This document shows positions 1-8,913 of a stretch of DNA of 64,000 bases, one piece after another; the stretch's first letter is position 1; the number at the start of each line of letters is the position of its first letter. The DNA is from Nocardiopsis sp. NRRL B-16309 (GTDB taxonomy: Bacteria; Actinomycetota; Actinomycetes; Streptosporangiales; Streptosporangiaceae), in assembly GCF_001279585.1 (NCBI RefSeq), contig NZ_LGEC01000080.1:218184-282183 (forward strand). The letters run 5' to 3'. The notes beneath the pieces were generated by a model that saw only the letters and a program-made list of their open reading frames with translations, was not told where the DNA came from and did no database searches. The position numbers and the translations under genes were made by a program.

Positions 1-336
1 TTCGAGACCGAGCGCCAGGCGTGGGAGGCCGCGGGCGAGTTCGACGACAAGCCCGAGCCCGAGCCCGAGCCCGCGCCCGACACCGGCGCACTCGACCTCC
101 CGCCGGGTGCGAGCCTGGTCGAGGCCCCGTTGTCCGCCTCCGTGTGGAAGGTGGACGTGGCGCCGGGCGACACGGTGGAGGAGGGGCAGCCGGTGGTCCG
201 GCTGGAAGCCATGAAGCTGGAGGTCGTGGTCCGCGCGCCCGTCGCGGGTACGGTCTCCGACATCCTCGTCGCGCCGGGACAGCACCTCGAACCGGGGCGC
301 GCCCTGGCCGTCATCACGCAAGGAGAGTCCGCCTGA
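1..336 (+). CDS. urea carboxylase, C-terminal part (biotin carrier domain)
   Basis: The reading frame is open from base 1 and ends at TGA 334-336, so only the last 111 residues are in the window. It begins with a Glu/Asp/Pro-rich linker and ends in a biotinyl-lipoyl domain with the biotin site EAMKLE; the lysine to be biotinylated is codon 214-216. Urea carboxylase uses ATP and bicarbonate to turn urea into allophanate. The next gene is allophanate hydrolase, with its ATG overlapping this stop (TGATG), so the two form one urea-degrading unit. Other biotin enzymes share this domain, but the linker sequence before it and the neighbour favour urea carboxylase. The 5' end lies outside the window. 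Confidence 0.88.
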   Translation, partial: FETERQAWEAAGEFDDKPEPEPEPAPDTGALDLPPGASLVEAPLSASVWKVDVAPGDTVEEGQPVVRLEAMKLEVVVRAPVAGTVSDILVAPGQHLEPGRALAVITQGESA

Positions 337-2099
337 TGCCCACCCCCACCGACCGCGTCCGGGCCGCCTACCGGAGGATCGCCGAAGTCGACCGCCCCGA
401 GGTGTGGACCCACCTGCGCCCCGAACAGGAGCTGGCCAACGAGGCCAAGGCCATGGAGGGCTGGATCGCCGCCGGGTCGAACATGCCGCTCGCCGGAACC
501 CTCGTGGCGGTCAAGGACAACATCGACGTGGCCGGACTGCCCACCACGGCTGGGTGCCCGGAGTTCGCCTACACCCCCGACACCACCGCGACGGCCGTCC
601 AACGGCTCGTGGACGCCGGCGCGCTCGTCCTGGGCAAGACCAACCTCGACCAGTTCGCCACCGGTCTCGTGGGCACGCGCAGCCCGTACGGCGCCGTCCG
701 CAACGCCCTGGACCCGGAGCGGATCTCCGGCGGCTCCAGCGCGGGGTCGGCGGTCGCGGTGGCGCTGGGCATCGCCGACATCGGCGTCGGGACCGACACC
801 GCCGGGTCGGGCCGGGTCCCGGCCGCCCTGCACGGCATCGTCGGGCTCAAGCCCACGCTGGGGCTGGTCCCGGCGACCGGCGTGGTTCCGGCGGCGCGCC
901 CCTACGACTGCGTGACGGTGTTCGCGGCGGATCTGGAGACCGGCCGCGAGGCGCTGGCGGAGATGATCGGTCCCGACCGCAAGGACGCCTACAGCCGGGA
1001 CTGGCCCGCCGACGTGCGGCTGGGGCCCCGTTTCCCGGCCACGGTGGCCGTGCCGACGGCGGCGGGGCTGGAACCGCTCAGCGCTGCGGAGCGGGCCGCG
1101 TTCCACGCGGCCGCCGACCTTCTCCGGGACGCCGGGGCGCGGACCATGGAAGTGGACGTGGCCCCGCTGCTGGAGGCGGCGCGGCTGCTGTACGACGGGG
1201 CCCTGGTGGCCGAGCGCTACGCCGCCGTGGGGGAGTTCCTGGAGAGCGGCGCGGAGTCGGCGGACCCGACGGTCAGCGGGATCATCGTGCCCGCCGGCAG
1301 GATTCCCGCCCACGCACTGGCCGCCGACCAGCACCGGTTGGCGCGGTACAGGGCCGACGCGCGCTCGCTGCTCACCGGGTTCGACGCCCTCCTGCTGCCC
1401 ACGACGGTCGGGCATCCGACGCTGGCGGAGGTCGCGGCCGACCCGGTGGGGGAGAACTCGCGCCTGGGCACGTACACGAACTTCGTGAACCTGTTGGACA
1501 TGGCGGCCGTGGCGGTGCCCGCGGGCGAGGCGGACGGGCACACGTTCGGGGTCAGCCTCATCGGCGAGGCCTTCGAGGACCAGGTGCTCCTGGACCTGGC
1601 GGCGACCCTGACCGGGGAGGCCCCGGGCGAGCCCGTCTCGGAGCAGGGGATGGACGCGGAGCAGGGGGTGCGGCTGGCGGTGTTCGGCGCGCACCTGCGC
1701 GGGCAGCCGCTCAACGGCCAGCTCACCCGGTTGGGAGCGCGCTTCGAGGAGGCGACGACGACCACCGCCGACTACCGGATGGTGGCGCTGCCCACCACGC
1801 CGCCGAAGCCGGGTGTGCTCCGGGTCGAGCACGGGGGACGGGCGCTGCGCTGCGAGGTCTGGGCGATCTCACGGGCGGAGCTGGGCACGTTCCTGGTCCA
1901 CCTGCCAGCGCCGATGATGCTGGGTCCGGTGACGCTCGCCGACGGCCGCACGGTGGTCGGGTTCGGCTGCCAGGCCTCCGCCGCCGAGGGCGCCGAGGAC
2001 ATCACCGAGCACGGCGGCTGGTCGGCCTACCTGGAGTCCCGTGAGGGCGTCGGTGGTCCGCCGCCTACCGGAGGAGGGCAGGCCAGGGCGGAGAGGTAG
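336..2099 (+). CDS. atzF: allophanate hydrolase
   Basis: 587 residues; hydrolyses allophanate to ammonia and CO2, the second step of ATP-dependent urea breakdown in the cytoplasm. Residues 1 to about 440 are an amidase-signature domain with the Ser-cisSer-Lys triad: K60 in VAVKDNID, S134 in GGSSAG and S158 in DTAGSGR. These spacings equal those of Pseudomonas AtzF (K91, S165, S189). Residues of about 450-575 form the C-terminal domain typical of this family, ending in GGWSAYLE. The ATG at 336 overlaps the urea carboxylase stop, so translation is probably coupled. The last 73 bases overlap tail to tail with the TetR gene on the other strand. Confidence 0.93.
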   Translation: MPTPTDRVRAAYRRIAEVDRPEVWTHLRPEQELANEAKAMEGWIAAGSNMPLAGTLVAVKDNIDVAGLPTTAGCPEFAYTPDTTATAVQRLVDAGALVLGKTNLDQFATGLVGTRSPYGAVRNALDPERISGGSSAGSAVAVALGIADIGVGTDTAGSGRVPAALHGIVGLKPTLGLVPATGVVPAARPYDCVTVFAADLETGREALAEMIGPDRKDAYSRDWPADVRLGPRFPATVAVPTAAGLEPLSAAERAAFHAAADLLRDAGARTMEVDVAPLLEAARLLYDGALVAERYAAVGEFLESGAESADPTVSGIIVPAGRIPAHALAADQHRLARYRADARSLLTGFDALLLPTTVGHPTLAEVAADPVGENSRLGTYTNFVNLLDMAAVAVPAGEADGHTFGVSLIGEAFEDQVLLDLAATLTGEAPGEPVSEQGMDAEQGVRLAVFGAHLRGQPLNGQLTRLGARFEEATTTTADYRMVALPTTPPKPGVLRVEHGGRALRCEVWAISRAELGTFLVHLPAPMMLGPVTLADGRTVVGFGCQASAAEGAEDITEHGGWSAYLESREGVGGPPPTGGGQARAER

Positions 2100-2659
2100 T
2101 CGTCGAGCAGTTCGACCTGGTATCGGGGCGGGAACGCCGCGGGGTCGAACAGGGCCTGCACCACGAGGCCGAGGACGAAGGACTGCGCCCCGGCCGCCAT
2201 GCGCGCCGGGTCCGCGGCGGGCAGGTCGCCGAGCCGTTGGGCCGTGGCGACCAGGTCGCGCAGCCGCTCGCGGCTGCGGCCGTACCGGCGGGCGTGGTCG
2301 CCGCGCAGTTCCGGATCGGCGAGGGCGGCGTCCCAGGACGACACCCAGACCCGGTTGCCGTCGGCGGCCGCGTCCGTGATCGGCAGGATGTCGAGCAGGG
2401 CGGCACGGACGGCGGGCAGCCCTTCCGCGGCCGCCCGCCGGGGGCGGGCGGCGCTGCGCTCCTCGAGCAGGTCGAGGGCGTGTTTGACGAGGTCGCGCTT
2501 GGTGGGGAAGTAGTGCGTGAGCAGGCCGGTGGTCGCGTCGAGCTCGGCCGCGACGGCGCGCAGGCTCAGCCCGCCGAAGCCCCGCGCGGCCAGTACCCGC
2601 CAGACCGCCTCGGAGACGTCGCGGCGGCGGGCCTCGTGGTCCCCCTTGGTGCGTGGCAT
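2027..2659 (-). CDS. TetR family transcriptional regulator
   Basis: 210 residues. The N-terminal TetR helix-turn-helix is clear (GFGGLSLRAVAAELDATTG, then LLTHYFPTKRDLV), followed by a ligand-binding domain. I chose ATG 2659 (MPRTKGD) because family members start close to this Arg/Lys-rich segment; an ATG at 2674 is also in frame. The gene is divergent from a GNAT acetyltransferase gene, and the 50-bp spacer holds an inverted repeat (2672-2699) that is a likely operator. It probably represses itself and the acetyltransferase. Its 3' end overlaps that of allophanate hydrolase by 73 bp in antisense orientation. Confidence 0.9.
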   Translation of the reverse strand: MPRTKGDHEARRRDVSEAVWRVLAARGFGGLSLRAVAAELDATTGLLTHYFPTKRDLVKHALDLLEERSAARPRRAAAEGLPAVRAALLDILPITDAAADGNRVWVSSWDAALADPELRGDHARRYGRSRERLRDLVATAQRLGDLPAADPARMAAGAQSFVLGLVVQALFDPAAFPPRYQVELLDDYLSALACPPPVGGGPPTPSRDSR

Positions 2660-2671
2660 GCCATGACGGTA

Positions 2672-2699
2672 CATTGACGTAACACTCGTTATGTGAATG
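2672..2699. promoter_or_regulatory. probable TetR operator (12-4-12 inverted repeat)
   Basis: Arms CATTGACGTAAC (2672-2683) and GTTATGTGAATG (2688-2699) match at 10 of 12 positions when inverted, around the 4-bp spacer ACTC. It sits between the divergent TetR and GNAT genes, where a TetR dimer site is expected. The left arm also contains TTGACG, a possible -35 element for the rightward gene. Confidence 0.6.
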
Positions 2700-2709
2700 T
2701 GGGGCCCTC

Positions 2710-3291
2710 GTGTTCTCTCTCCCGTTGGCGGACGACGCCGACCTCCGACCGCTGGAGGTCCGGCACGCCGAGGAGTTCGCCGCGCACATGGACCGGGCGC
2801 GCGAGCACATCCGGCCGTGGGTCGGACCGGCGTTCGTGACCGACGACCTCGACGGGGCGCGGGCCACGCTGCGCCGGTACGCCGACCGCCAGGCCGCCGA
2901 CGGCGCCCGCCTCCACGGCATCTGGCTCGACGGTGTGCTGGTCGGTGGCGTACTGTTCGCGGCCTTCGACGCCGAGGCGGGCTCGTGCGAGGTCGGTTGC
3001 TGGTTGCAGCCGGACGCCGAGGGCCGCGGCCTGGTCACCGGGGCGTGCCGCGCGCTCCTGGACTGGGCGCTCGTCGATCGGGGCCTGCACCGGGCCGAAT
3101 GGCAGTGCCGTGCGGACAACGCGCGCAGCGGCGCGGTGGCCGAACGGCTCGGCATGACCCTGGAGGGCGTGCTGCGCGAGGTCTGGCCCTATGGGGGAAG
3201 GCGCTACGACAAGCAGATCTGGTCGGTGCTGGCCTCCGAATGGCGCGCCGTGGGCGAGGGCGCGGGCGCCACGAGGGGCCGCGCCGCGTAG
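2710..3291 (+). CDS. GNAT family N-acetyltransferase (RimJ/RimL type)
   Basis: 193 residues from a GTG start; there is no in-frame ATG near the beginning of the homologous region. The fold is that of GNAT enzymes that move an acetyl group from acetyl-CoA to an amine: strand pair LVGGVLFAAF and SCEVGCWLQPDAEGRGLVTG (the pyrophosphate-binding loop region), then the C-terminal part with DNARSGAVAERLGM, which is typical of the RimJ/RimL and ribosomal-protein acetyltransferase subgroup. The substrate cannot be told. It is divergent from a TetR gene with a dyad between them, so expression is probably repressed by that regulator. Confidence 0.85.
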   Translation: MFSLPLADDADLRPLEVRHAEEFAAHMDRAREHIRPWVGPAFVTDDLDGARATLRRYADRQAADGARLHGIWLDGVLVGGVLFAAFDAEAGSCEVGCWLQPDAEGRGLVTGACRALLDWALVDRGLHRAEWQCRADNARSGAVAERLGMTLEGVLREVWPYGGRRYDKQIWSVLASEWRAVGEGAGATRGRAA

Positions 3292-3396
3292 GCGGGCACC
3301 GTGGACACCGGTCGGGGCCCGGTGCTCGCGAAGTGTCACCGGCACCCGGGAGGATGGCGGGACGAGACCGGTGGGACCGACGGAGGGGAAGAGCCG

Positions 3397-4218
3397 TTGA
3401 CGGACTGGAAGCCGGCGGAGTCGTTCGAGTCGTCGTCCGGCCGGGTGCGCTGGGACCGGCTCGGCGTCGGCGCACCGATCGTGCTCTGCCACGGCACGCC
3501 GTTCTCGTCGTACGTGTGGCGGTCGGTGGCGCGGGCCCTCGCCCAGACGCACGAGGTCTACGTCTGGGACATGCCGGGCTACGGGACCTCGGACAAGTTC
3601 GAGGGCCAGGACGTCTCGCTCGCCGCCCAGGGCCGCGTGTTCACCGAACTCCTCGCGCACTGGGGCCTGGACCGGCCCACCGTGTTCGCCCACGACTTCG
3701 GCGGCGCGGTCTCCCTGCGCGCCCACCTGCTGCACGGCGTGCCGTACCGGCGGCTCGCGCTCGTGGACGTGGTGGCGCTGCGCCCGTGGGGCTCGCCGTC
3801 GTTCCGGCACCTGGGCGAGCACGCCGAGGTGTTCGCGGCCCTGCCCGAGGGGCTGCACCGCGCGCTGGTCCAGGAGTACGTCTCCTCGGTGAGCCCGCGC
3901 GGGCTGCACCCGGAGGTGCTGCGCGAGGTGGTGGCGCCGTGGACCGGGGCCGCCGGGCAGGCCGCCTTCTACCGCCAGATCGCGCAGGCGACCCCGGAGG
4001 ACACCGACGCGTTCCACGACCGGCTCGGCACGATCGACATGCCGGTGCTCGTGTGCTGGGGCACGGAGGACAGCTGGATCCCGGCCGCCAAGGCGCACGA
4101 GCTCGGGTCGCTGATCCCGGGCGCCGAGGTCCGGCTCATCGAGGGCGCGGGCCACCTGGTCCAGGAGGACGCGCCCGCCGAACTCACCGCGGCGCTCGCC
4201 GCCTTCGCCCGCGGCTGA
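3397..4218 (+). CDS. alpha/beta hydrolase with Asp nucleophile
   Basis: 273 residues from TTG 3397 (TDWKPAESF after the start), chosen because GGAGGGG lies about 10 bases upstream; the longer frame from 3301 has no site. It has the oxyanion motif HGTPF (residues 32-36), the nucleophile elbow AHDFGG with Asp at residue 100, an acid in WGTEDSW and the catalytic His at residue 253 (EGAGHL). An Asp nucleophile places it with epoxide hydrolases and haloalkane or haloacetate dehalogenases rather than with esterases. The substrate is unknown. It follows the GNAT gene by about 105 bp and may be transcribed with it. Confidence 0.85.
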   Translation: MTDWKPAESFESSSGRVRWDRLGVGAPIVLCHGTPFSSYVWRSVARALAQTHEVYVWDMPGYGTSDKFEGQDVSLAAQGRVFTELLAHWGLDRPTVFAHDFGGAVSLRAHLLHGVPYRRLALVDVVALRPWGSPSFRHLGEHAEVFAALPEGLHRALVQEYVSSVSPRGLHPEVLREVVAPWTGAAGQAAFYRQIAQATPEDTDAFHDRLGTIDMPVLVCWGTEDSWIPAAKAHELGSLIPGAEVRLIEGAGHLVQEDAPAELTAALAAFARG

Positions 4219-4250
4219 CCCGGCGGGCCCGCCGCGGGACCCGCGACAGG

Positions 4251-5456
4251 TCAGGTCGTTCCCGTGGGCGCGGATCGCCGTGCGCCGCCGAGGAAGAGGA
4301 GCGCCAGCAGGACCAGGCCGCCGCCGATCCACAGGACACTGCCGGTGGCGATGCCGTCGACCGCCAGGCCGCCGAGGAGGGCGCCGAGCGCGATGGACAG
4401 GTTGAAGGCCGAGACGTACAGCGAGGAGGCGGCGTCGGTCGCGTCGCCCGCGGCGTCGATGACCCAGGTCATGAAGGTGACGGGGACGGCTCCGTAGCCG
4501 AGCCCCCACAGGGCGAGGATCGCGCCGGCCGACACGGGCGTTCCGTCGCTCACGGCGAGAAGCACCATGGACCCGCTGAGGATCACGATCACGCCGACCG
4601 CGGTCAGTCGTAGGCGCTTGGCGATCAGCGCGCCCGCGGCGAAGTTTCCGCAGAGGCCGGCCGCGCCGAAGACGAGCAGCAGCGTCCCGACCATCCCGCC
4701 GTCGACACCGTCGGCCAGGAGGATCGGCCGGACGAAGGTGTAGGCCGCGAAGTGGCCCGTGATGACCAGGACGGTCATGGCGATGCCCATCCGCACTCCG
4801 GCACTGGTCCTGAGGACCTCCGGAAGAGCGCCGAGTGTGATCGTCCGTCGAGGCTCCACCTTCGGCATCAGCAGGACCATGCACACCATGGAGACCAGCC
4901 CGAGGACGCCCACGGCGGCGAACGCGGACCGCCAGCCTCCGGCGTCCCCCAGCAGGGTGCCCGCGGGCACCCCGAGGACGGAGGCGGTCTCGACGCCGCC
5001 GAAGATGACGGCGGTGGCGCCGACCACGTGCCGTTCCGGTACCAGCCGCAGGGCGATCCCCCCGGCCAGGGACCAGAAGCCGCCCACGCTGACACCGATC
5101 AGGAACCGGGCCACGAGCACGACCGCGAAGGACGTCGCGAAGGCCGAAGCGAGGTTGGCCGCACCGACCAGGCCGATCAGCACGATGAGCACCAGGCGCC
5201 GGTCCACCCTCCCGGTGGCCACGGTCACCAGCGGTGCGGAGACGGCCGCGACGATGCCGGGCACGGTCACCATCAGGCCGACGGCGCCCTCGGAGACGTC
5301 CAGGCCGGTGCCGATGGGGGTGAGCAGGCCCACGGGCAGCAGTTCGGAGGTCATCAGGGCGAAGATGCCGAGCGTCACGGCCAGGACGGCGAGCCAGCCC
5401 CTGACGGGGGAGGGAGCGGTTCCGGAGACGGGGGCGGACGGGTCGAGGCTGGTCAT
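4251..5456 (-). CDS. MFS transporter (DHA1 type, 12 membrane segments)
   Basis: 401 residues. About twelve hydrophobic segments with the MFS motif A region after segment 2 (TGRVDRRLVL) and a drug/H+ antiporter-type motif in segment 5 (GVPAGTLLGDAGGWR). This resembles the Cmx/AraJ-type DHA1 efflux pumps. ATG 5456 (MTSLDPS) has an AAGGG-like site upstream; the extension to 5519 lacks one. It lies 99 bp downstream of the AhpD-like gene on the same strand and is probably co-transcribed with it, and both are divergent from the MocR regulator gene. The exported substrate is unknown. Confidence 0.88.
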   Translation of the reverse strand: MTSLDPSAPVSGTAPSPVRGWLAVLAVTLGIFALMTSELLPVGLLTPIGTGLDVSEGAVGLMVTVPGIVAAVSAPLVTVATGRVDRRLVLIVLIGLVGAANLASAFATSFAVVLVARFLIGVSVGGFWSLAGGIALRLVPERHVVGATAVIFGGVETASVLGVPAGTLLGDAGGWRSAFAAVGVLGLVSMVCMVLLMPKVEPRRTITLGALPEVLRTSAGVRMGIAMTVLVITGHFAAYTFVRPILLADGVDGGMVGTLLLVFGAAGLCGNFAAGALIAKRLRLTAVGVIVILSGSMVLLAVSDGTPVSAGAILALWGLGYGAVPVTFMTWVIDAAGDATDAASSLYVSAFNLSIALGALLGGLAVDGIATGSVLWIGGGLVLLALLFLGGARRSAPTGTT

Positions 5457-5555
5457 GACACGGACCCTTCGGGAGATCGGATGGGCGGGGCGGTGGCGGG
5501 CGGCCACCGCCCCGCACACGTGGCGGAGGGAGGACGGGGGACGGGGAGAGCGCGA

Positions 5556-6008
5556 CTACGCCGTGCCGGGGGTCTTGCGGGTGGTGGCGTTCATGCGGTT
5601 CCACGCGTTGACCGTGAGGACCACCGCGATGAGCTGGGCCAGCTCCCGCTCCCCGAAGTGCCGCTCGGCAGCGGCGTACACCTCGTCCGACACACCGTGG
5701 GGGAGCAGGGTCACCGCTTCGGCCAGCGCGAGCGCGGCCCGCTCCCGCGCGGTGTAGAGGCTCGACTCCCGCCAGACGGAGAGCTGATGGAGGCGGTCGT
5801 CGCCCTCCCCGGCCTTGCGGGCGTCGCCGACGTGGTAGTCGACGCAGTACGCGCACCCGTTGACCTGCGAGACACGGATCTGGACGAGTTCGAGGACCAC
5901 CGGGTCGACGCCGTCGCGGGCGGCGGCGTCCAGGGCCAGGACGGCCTTGAAGACCCTGGGGGAGACCCGGGCGAAGTCCATGCGTTCGGGAACCTGGAAA
6001 GTTGTCAT
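5556..6008 (-). CDS. carboxymuconolactone decarboxylase family protein (AhpD-like)
   Basis: 150 residues, all-alpha AhpD-like fold. The redox motif is CAYC with C52 and C55, and H59 follows (CVDYH), as in peroxidase-active AhpD-like proteins; the usual role is reduction of peroxides. ATG 6008 was chosen because a -10 element, TAGCGT (6016-6021), lies exactly 7 bases upstream, which suggests a leaderless mRNA. The gene is first of a probable two-gene unit with the MFS pump and diverges from a MocR-type regulator 47 bp away, so the three may form one response module. Confidence 0.88.
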   Translation of the reverse strand: MTTFQVPERMDFARVSPRVFKAVLALDAAARDGVDPVVLELVQIRVSQVNGCAYCVDYHVGDARKAGEGDDRLHQLSVWRESSLYTARERAALALAEAVTLLPHGVSDEVYAAAERHFGERELAQLIAVVLTVNAWNRMNATTRKTPGTA

Positions 6009-6015
6009 ACCGACG

Positions 6016-6021
6016 ACGCTA
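6016..6021 (-). promoter_or_regulatory. -10 element of a leaderless promoter for the AhpD-like gene
   Basis: TAGCGT on the minus strand ends 7 bases before ATG 6008, so transcription would start at or next to the A of the start codon. No Shine-Dalgarno sequence is present. The same arrangement recurs at several other genes in this window. Confidence 0.5.
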
Positions 6022-6055
6022 GAAGCCGAACTGCCCCAAGGTATGGTGCATTTCC

Positions 6056-7495
6056 GTGACGGATTCATGGGGCACTTCGGCGGAGACGGCTGACGAACCG
6101 GGCGCGGGGACCGACCTCCACCTCCCGCTCGTGGGGCCGGGGGGCATCCGGGTACGGCTGATGCGGGCGCTGAGGGAGGCGATCGACTCGGGCCGCCTGG
6201 CGCCCGACACCCGGCTCCCCTCCCACCGCGTCCTGGCGGCCGATCTCGGCATCGCCCGCAACACCGTCGCCGACGCCTACGCGGAGCTGGTGGAGGAGGG
6301 GTGGCTGACGGCTCGCCAGGGTTCCGGGACCCGCGTCGCCCGACGTGCCCGTCCGCTGGAGACCGACCGGGCGCGGTCGCCGATCCGCCCAGAACCCCGG
6401 CCGCCCTCGTACGACCTCAAGCCCAGTTCTCCGGACGCCGCCGCCTTCCCGCGCGCGCCCTGGCTGGCCTCGGCCCGCCGCGCCCTGGCGGTGGCGCCCA
6501 ACGACGCCTTCGGTGTGGGGGACCCGCGGGGGCGGATCGAGCTGCGCAGGGCGCTCGCGGAGTACCTGGCGCGTGCCAGGGGAGTGCGCACGACGCCCGA
6601 CCGGATCGTCGTGTGCTCCGGTGTCGCCCACGGACTGGGCCTGCTGGGCGGGCTGACGCGCGGACCGGTGGCGGTCGAGTCCTACGGCCTGGCGTTCCAC
6701 CGGGACGTCCTGACCCGCTCCGGGGGCGGCACCGTCCCACTGGCCGTCGACGGGCACGGGGCGAGGGTCGGCGAGCTCTCCGCCCTCGACGCCGGAAGCG
6801 TCCTGTTGACCCCTGCCCACCAGTTCCCCACCGGCGGGCCGTTGCACCGCGACCGGCGGAGCGCGGTCGTGGACTGGGCGCGGTCGACCGGAGGCGTGCT
6901 GCTGGAGGACGACTATGACGGGGAGTTCCGCTACGACCGCGAACCGGTGGGAGCCGTCCAGGGGCTGGACCCGGAGCGGGTGGTCTATCTCGGCTCGGTC
7001 AGCAAGAGCCTGTCCCCGGCGCTGAGGGTGGGCTGGATGGTCCTGCCCGGATGGCTCCTCGACGACGTCCTCCGGGCCAAGGGCGAGCGGGAGACCTGGT
7101 CGGGGGTCGTCGACCAATTGACACTCGCCGACTTCGTCGCCCGCGGTTCCTACGACCGGCACCTGCGCCGGATGCGGAGGGTCTACCGCCGGCGGCGGGA
7201 CCGGCTCACCGCCACGCTGGCCGGGCGCGCGCCCCGTGTCCGGGTGCGGGGGATCGCCGCGGGACTGCACGCCGTTCTCGACCTGCCTCCCGGGAGCGAA
7301 CCGGTCGCGTTGCGCGCCGCCCGGCGCCACGGGCTGGCCCTGGACGGGCTCGGCGCCTACCGGCACCCCGACAGCGGCATGCCCCGACGGGACGGGCTGG
7401 TCATCGGGTACGGAACGCCGTCCGAGCACGCCTTCTCGGGGGCGCTGGAAGCCCTGTGCCTGACCCTGCGCGGAGTTGCCGGGCACGGAGGCTGA
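6056..7495 (+). CDS. MocR/PdxR family regulator (GntR HTH fused to aminotransferase domain)
   Basis: 479 residues from GTG 6056. Residues of about 20-95 are a GntR winged helix (LPSHRVLAADLGIARNTV, then ELVEEGWLTARQGSGT). Residues of about 130-470 are a fold type I aminotransferase domain with the pyridoxal-phosphate lysine at K317 (GSVSKSLSPALRVGW). MocR proteins use this domain as a ligand sensor and usually control a divergent neighbour. Here that neighbour is the AhpD-like/MFS pair, with 47 bp in between. PdxR itself controls pyridoxal-phosphate synthesis, but no such genes are seen here. Confidence 0.9.
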   Translation: MTDSWGTSAETADEPGAGTDLHLPLVGPGGIRVRLMRALREAIDSGRLAPDTRLPSHRVLAADLGIARNTVADAYAELVEEGWLTARQGSGTRVARRARPLETDRARSPIRPEPRPPSYDLKPSSPDAAAFPRAPWLASARRALAVAPNDAFGVGDPRGRIELRRALAEYLARARGVRTTPDRIVVCSGVAHGLGLLGGLTRGPVAVESYGLAFHRDVLTRSGGGTVPLAVDGHGARVGELSALDAGSVLLTPAHQFPTGGPLHRDRRSAVVDWARSTGGVLLEDDYDGEFRYDREPVGAVQGLDPERVVYLGSVSKSLSPALRVGWMVLPGWLLDDVLRAKGERETWSGVVDQLTLADFVARGSYDRHLRRMRRVYRRRRDRLTATLAGRAPRVRVRGIAAGLHAVLDLPPGSEPVALRAARRHGLALDGLGAYRHPDSGMPRRDGLVIGYGTPSEHAFSGALEALCLTLRGVAGHGG

Positions 7496-7532
7496 GGAAG
7501 GGGCGCCCCGAGAGCGGAACGTACGGAACGGC

Positions 7533-7567
7533 GACGGCCCCCTCCCACGGTGGGGAGGGGGCCGTCG
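7533..7567. terminator. strong GC hairpin between convergent genes
   Basis: CGACGGCCCCCTCCC (7533-7547) can pair with GGGGAGGGGCCGTCG (7553-7567) with one bulge, around a short ACGGT loop. It lies between the convergent ends of the MocR regulator gene and nhaA, so it can serve as a two-way terminator. Confidence 0.7.
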
Positions 7568-7626
7568 TTCACTGGTCGGTCTCCGGCGCGGAGCCGGTGT
7601 GCGGGGGTGTCCGTGGCCTGGGGCCC

Positions 7627-8913
7627 TCAGCGGGCCGGGCTGTCGTCGGACGGAGCCGTGGGGCCCTGGCCGGCGGCGGCCAGGCGGCGGTAGTGCCGGG
7701 AGCGGGCGCCCAGGATGAAGACGGACAGCAGTGCGGCGATCAGCGACGCGACGAGGACACCGGTCTTGGCGTGCGCCAGGTGGTGCTCGGCGCCGACGAA
7801 GGACAGTTCGGTGATCAGCAGCGACACCGTGAAGCCGATGCCCGCCAGCTGCGACATCCCGACCAGGTCGATCCACTGGAGGCTGGGGTTGAGCTCGGCG
7901 CGGGTGAGCTTCGTGGTGAGCCACGAACCGCCCACGATGCCGACCACCTTGCCCAGGACCAGGCCGGCGATGATGCCGAGCGCCGCCGTGTCGGTGATGA
8001 CCTCGCCGAAGCCGTCGAAGACGACGCCGGCGGAGAAGAACGCGAAGATCGGCAGCGCCAGCCCGGCCGACCAGGGGCGCAGCAGCTGCTCCACGCCGTG
8101 GCTGGGGTCGTGGTGCTCGCCCTCGTGCTTGTGGGTGCGCATGAGCAGACCCATGGCCACACCGGCGATGGTGGCGTGCACGCCGCTCTCGTGCACGAGG
8201 ACCCAGATCACGACCGCCAGCGGCAGGTAGACCAGCCAGTTCGGGACCGGGGAGGAGTTGAGCTTGGCCGCCAGACCGCGACCGCGCTGCAGGTAGCCGA
8301 AGACCGCCAGGCCGAGGACGGCGACGCCCAGGGCGACGAAGTTGATGTCGGCGGTGTAGAAGACGGCGATGACGATGACCGCGCCGAGGTCGTCGACGAT
8401 CGCGAGGGTCAGCAGGAAGGTGCGCAGCGCGGGCGGCAGGCCGCGGCCGACGACGGCGAGGATGGCGAGCGCGAACGCGATGTCCGTGGCCATCGGGATG
8501 CCCCAGCCGCCCAGGGTCTCCGGGGAGGTGAAGTTGATGGCGGCGTAGAAGGCGGCGGGGACCACCATGCCGCAGATCGCGGCGATGATCGGGAGCATCG
8601 CGCGCCGGGGGTTGCGGAGTTCACCGTGGACGAACTCCTGCTTGAGCTCGTTGCCGACCACGAAGAAGAAGACGGCGAGAAGACCGTCCGCGGCCCAGGT
8701 CTCCAGCGACAGGTTCAGGTGGAGGGACTCCGGGCCGAAGCTGAACGACCGTATCGACTCGTAGATGTGGCCGAGGGGCGAGTTGATCCACACGAGTGCC
8801 AGAACGGCGGCACCGATGAGGAGGAAGCCCCCCACTGTGTCGCTGCGCAGGGAGTCGGCGAACTTCGCGATGGGCCCCGGATGCGCGGGGTGCTCGAGCG
8901 GGTCGATACTCAT
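7627..8913 (-). CDS. nhaA: Na+/H+ antiporter NhaA
   Basis: 428 residues, about eleven to twelve membrane segments, in the inner membrane; exports sodium in exchange for protons. The ion-binding aspartates are present: D144 in MATDIAFALAIL and D174/D175 in LAIVDDLGAV, at the same spacing as D133 and D163/D164 of E. coli NhaA. The conserved FFFVVGNELKQEF segment follows membrane helix 2. ATG 8913 has GGAAAG upstream. About 650 bp before it there is no convincing gene, so a long leader or distant promoter is possible. The C-terminal tail is short and charged. Confidence 0.95.
   Translation of the reverse strand: MSIDPLEHPAHPGPIAKFADSLRSDTVGGFLLIGAAVLALVWINSPLGHIYESIRSFSFGPESLHLNLSLETWAADGLLAVFFFVVGNELKQEFVHGELRNPRRAMLPIIAAICGMVVPAAFYAAINFTSPETLGGWGIPMATDIAFALAILAVVGRGLPPALRTFLLTLAIVDDLGAVIVIAVFYTADINFVALGVAVLGLAVFGYLQRGRGLAAKLNSSPVPNWLVYLPLAVVIWVLVHESGVHATIAGVAMGLLMRTHKHEGEHHDPSHGVEQLLRPWSAGLALPIFAFFSAGVVFDGFGEVITDTAALGIIAGLVLGKVVGIVGGSWLTTKLTRAELNPSLQWIDLVGMSQLAGIGFTVSLLITELSFVGAEHHLAHAKTGVLVASLIAALLSVFILGARSRHYRRLAAAGQGPTAPSDDSPAR

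Noticed and set aside
2689..5856. 1055-residue open frame on the minus strand
   Set aside because: It is antisense to the GNAT and hydrolase genes and in another frame over the MFS and AhpD-like genes; Arg/Pro/Gly-rich with no family pattern, as expected in GC-rich DNA.
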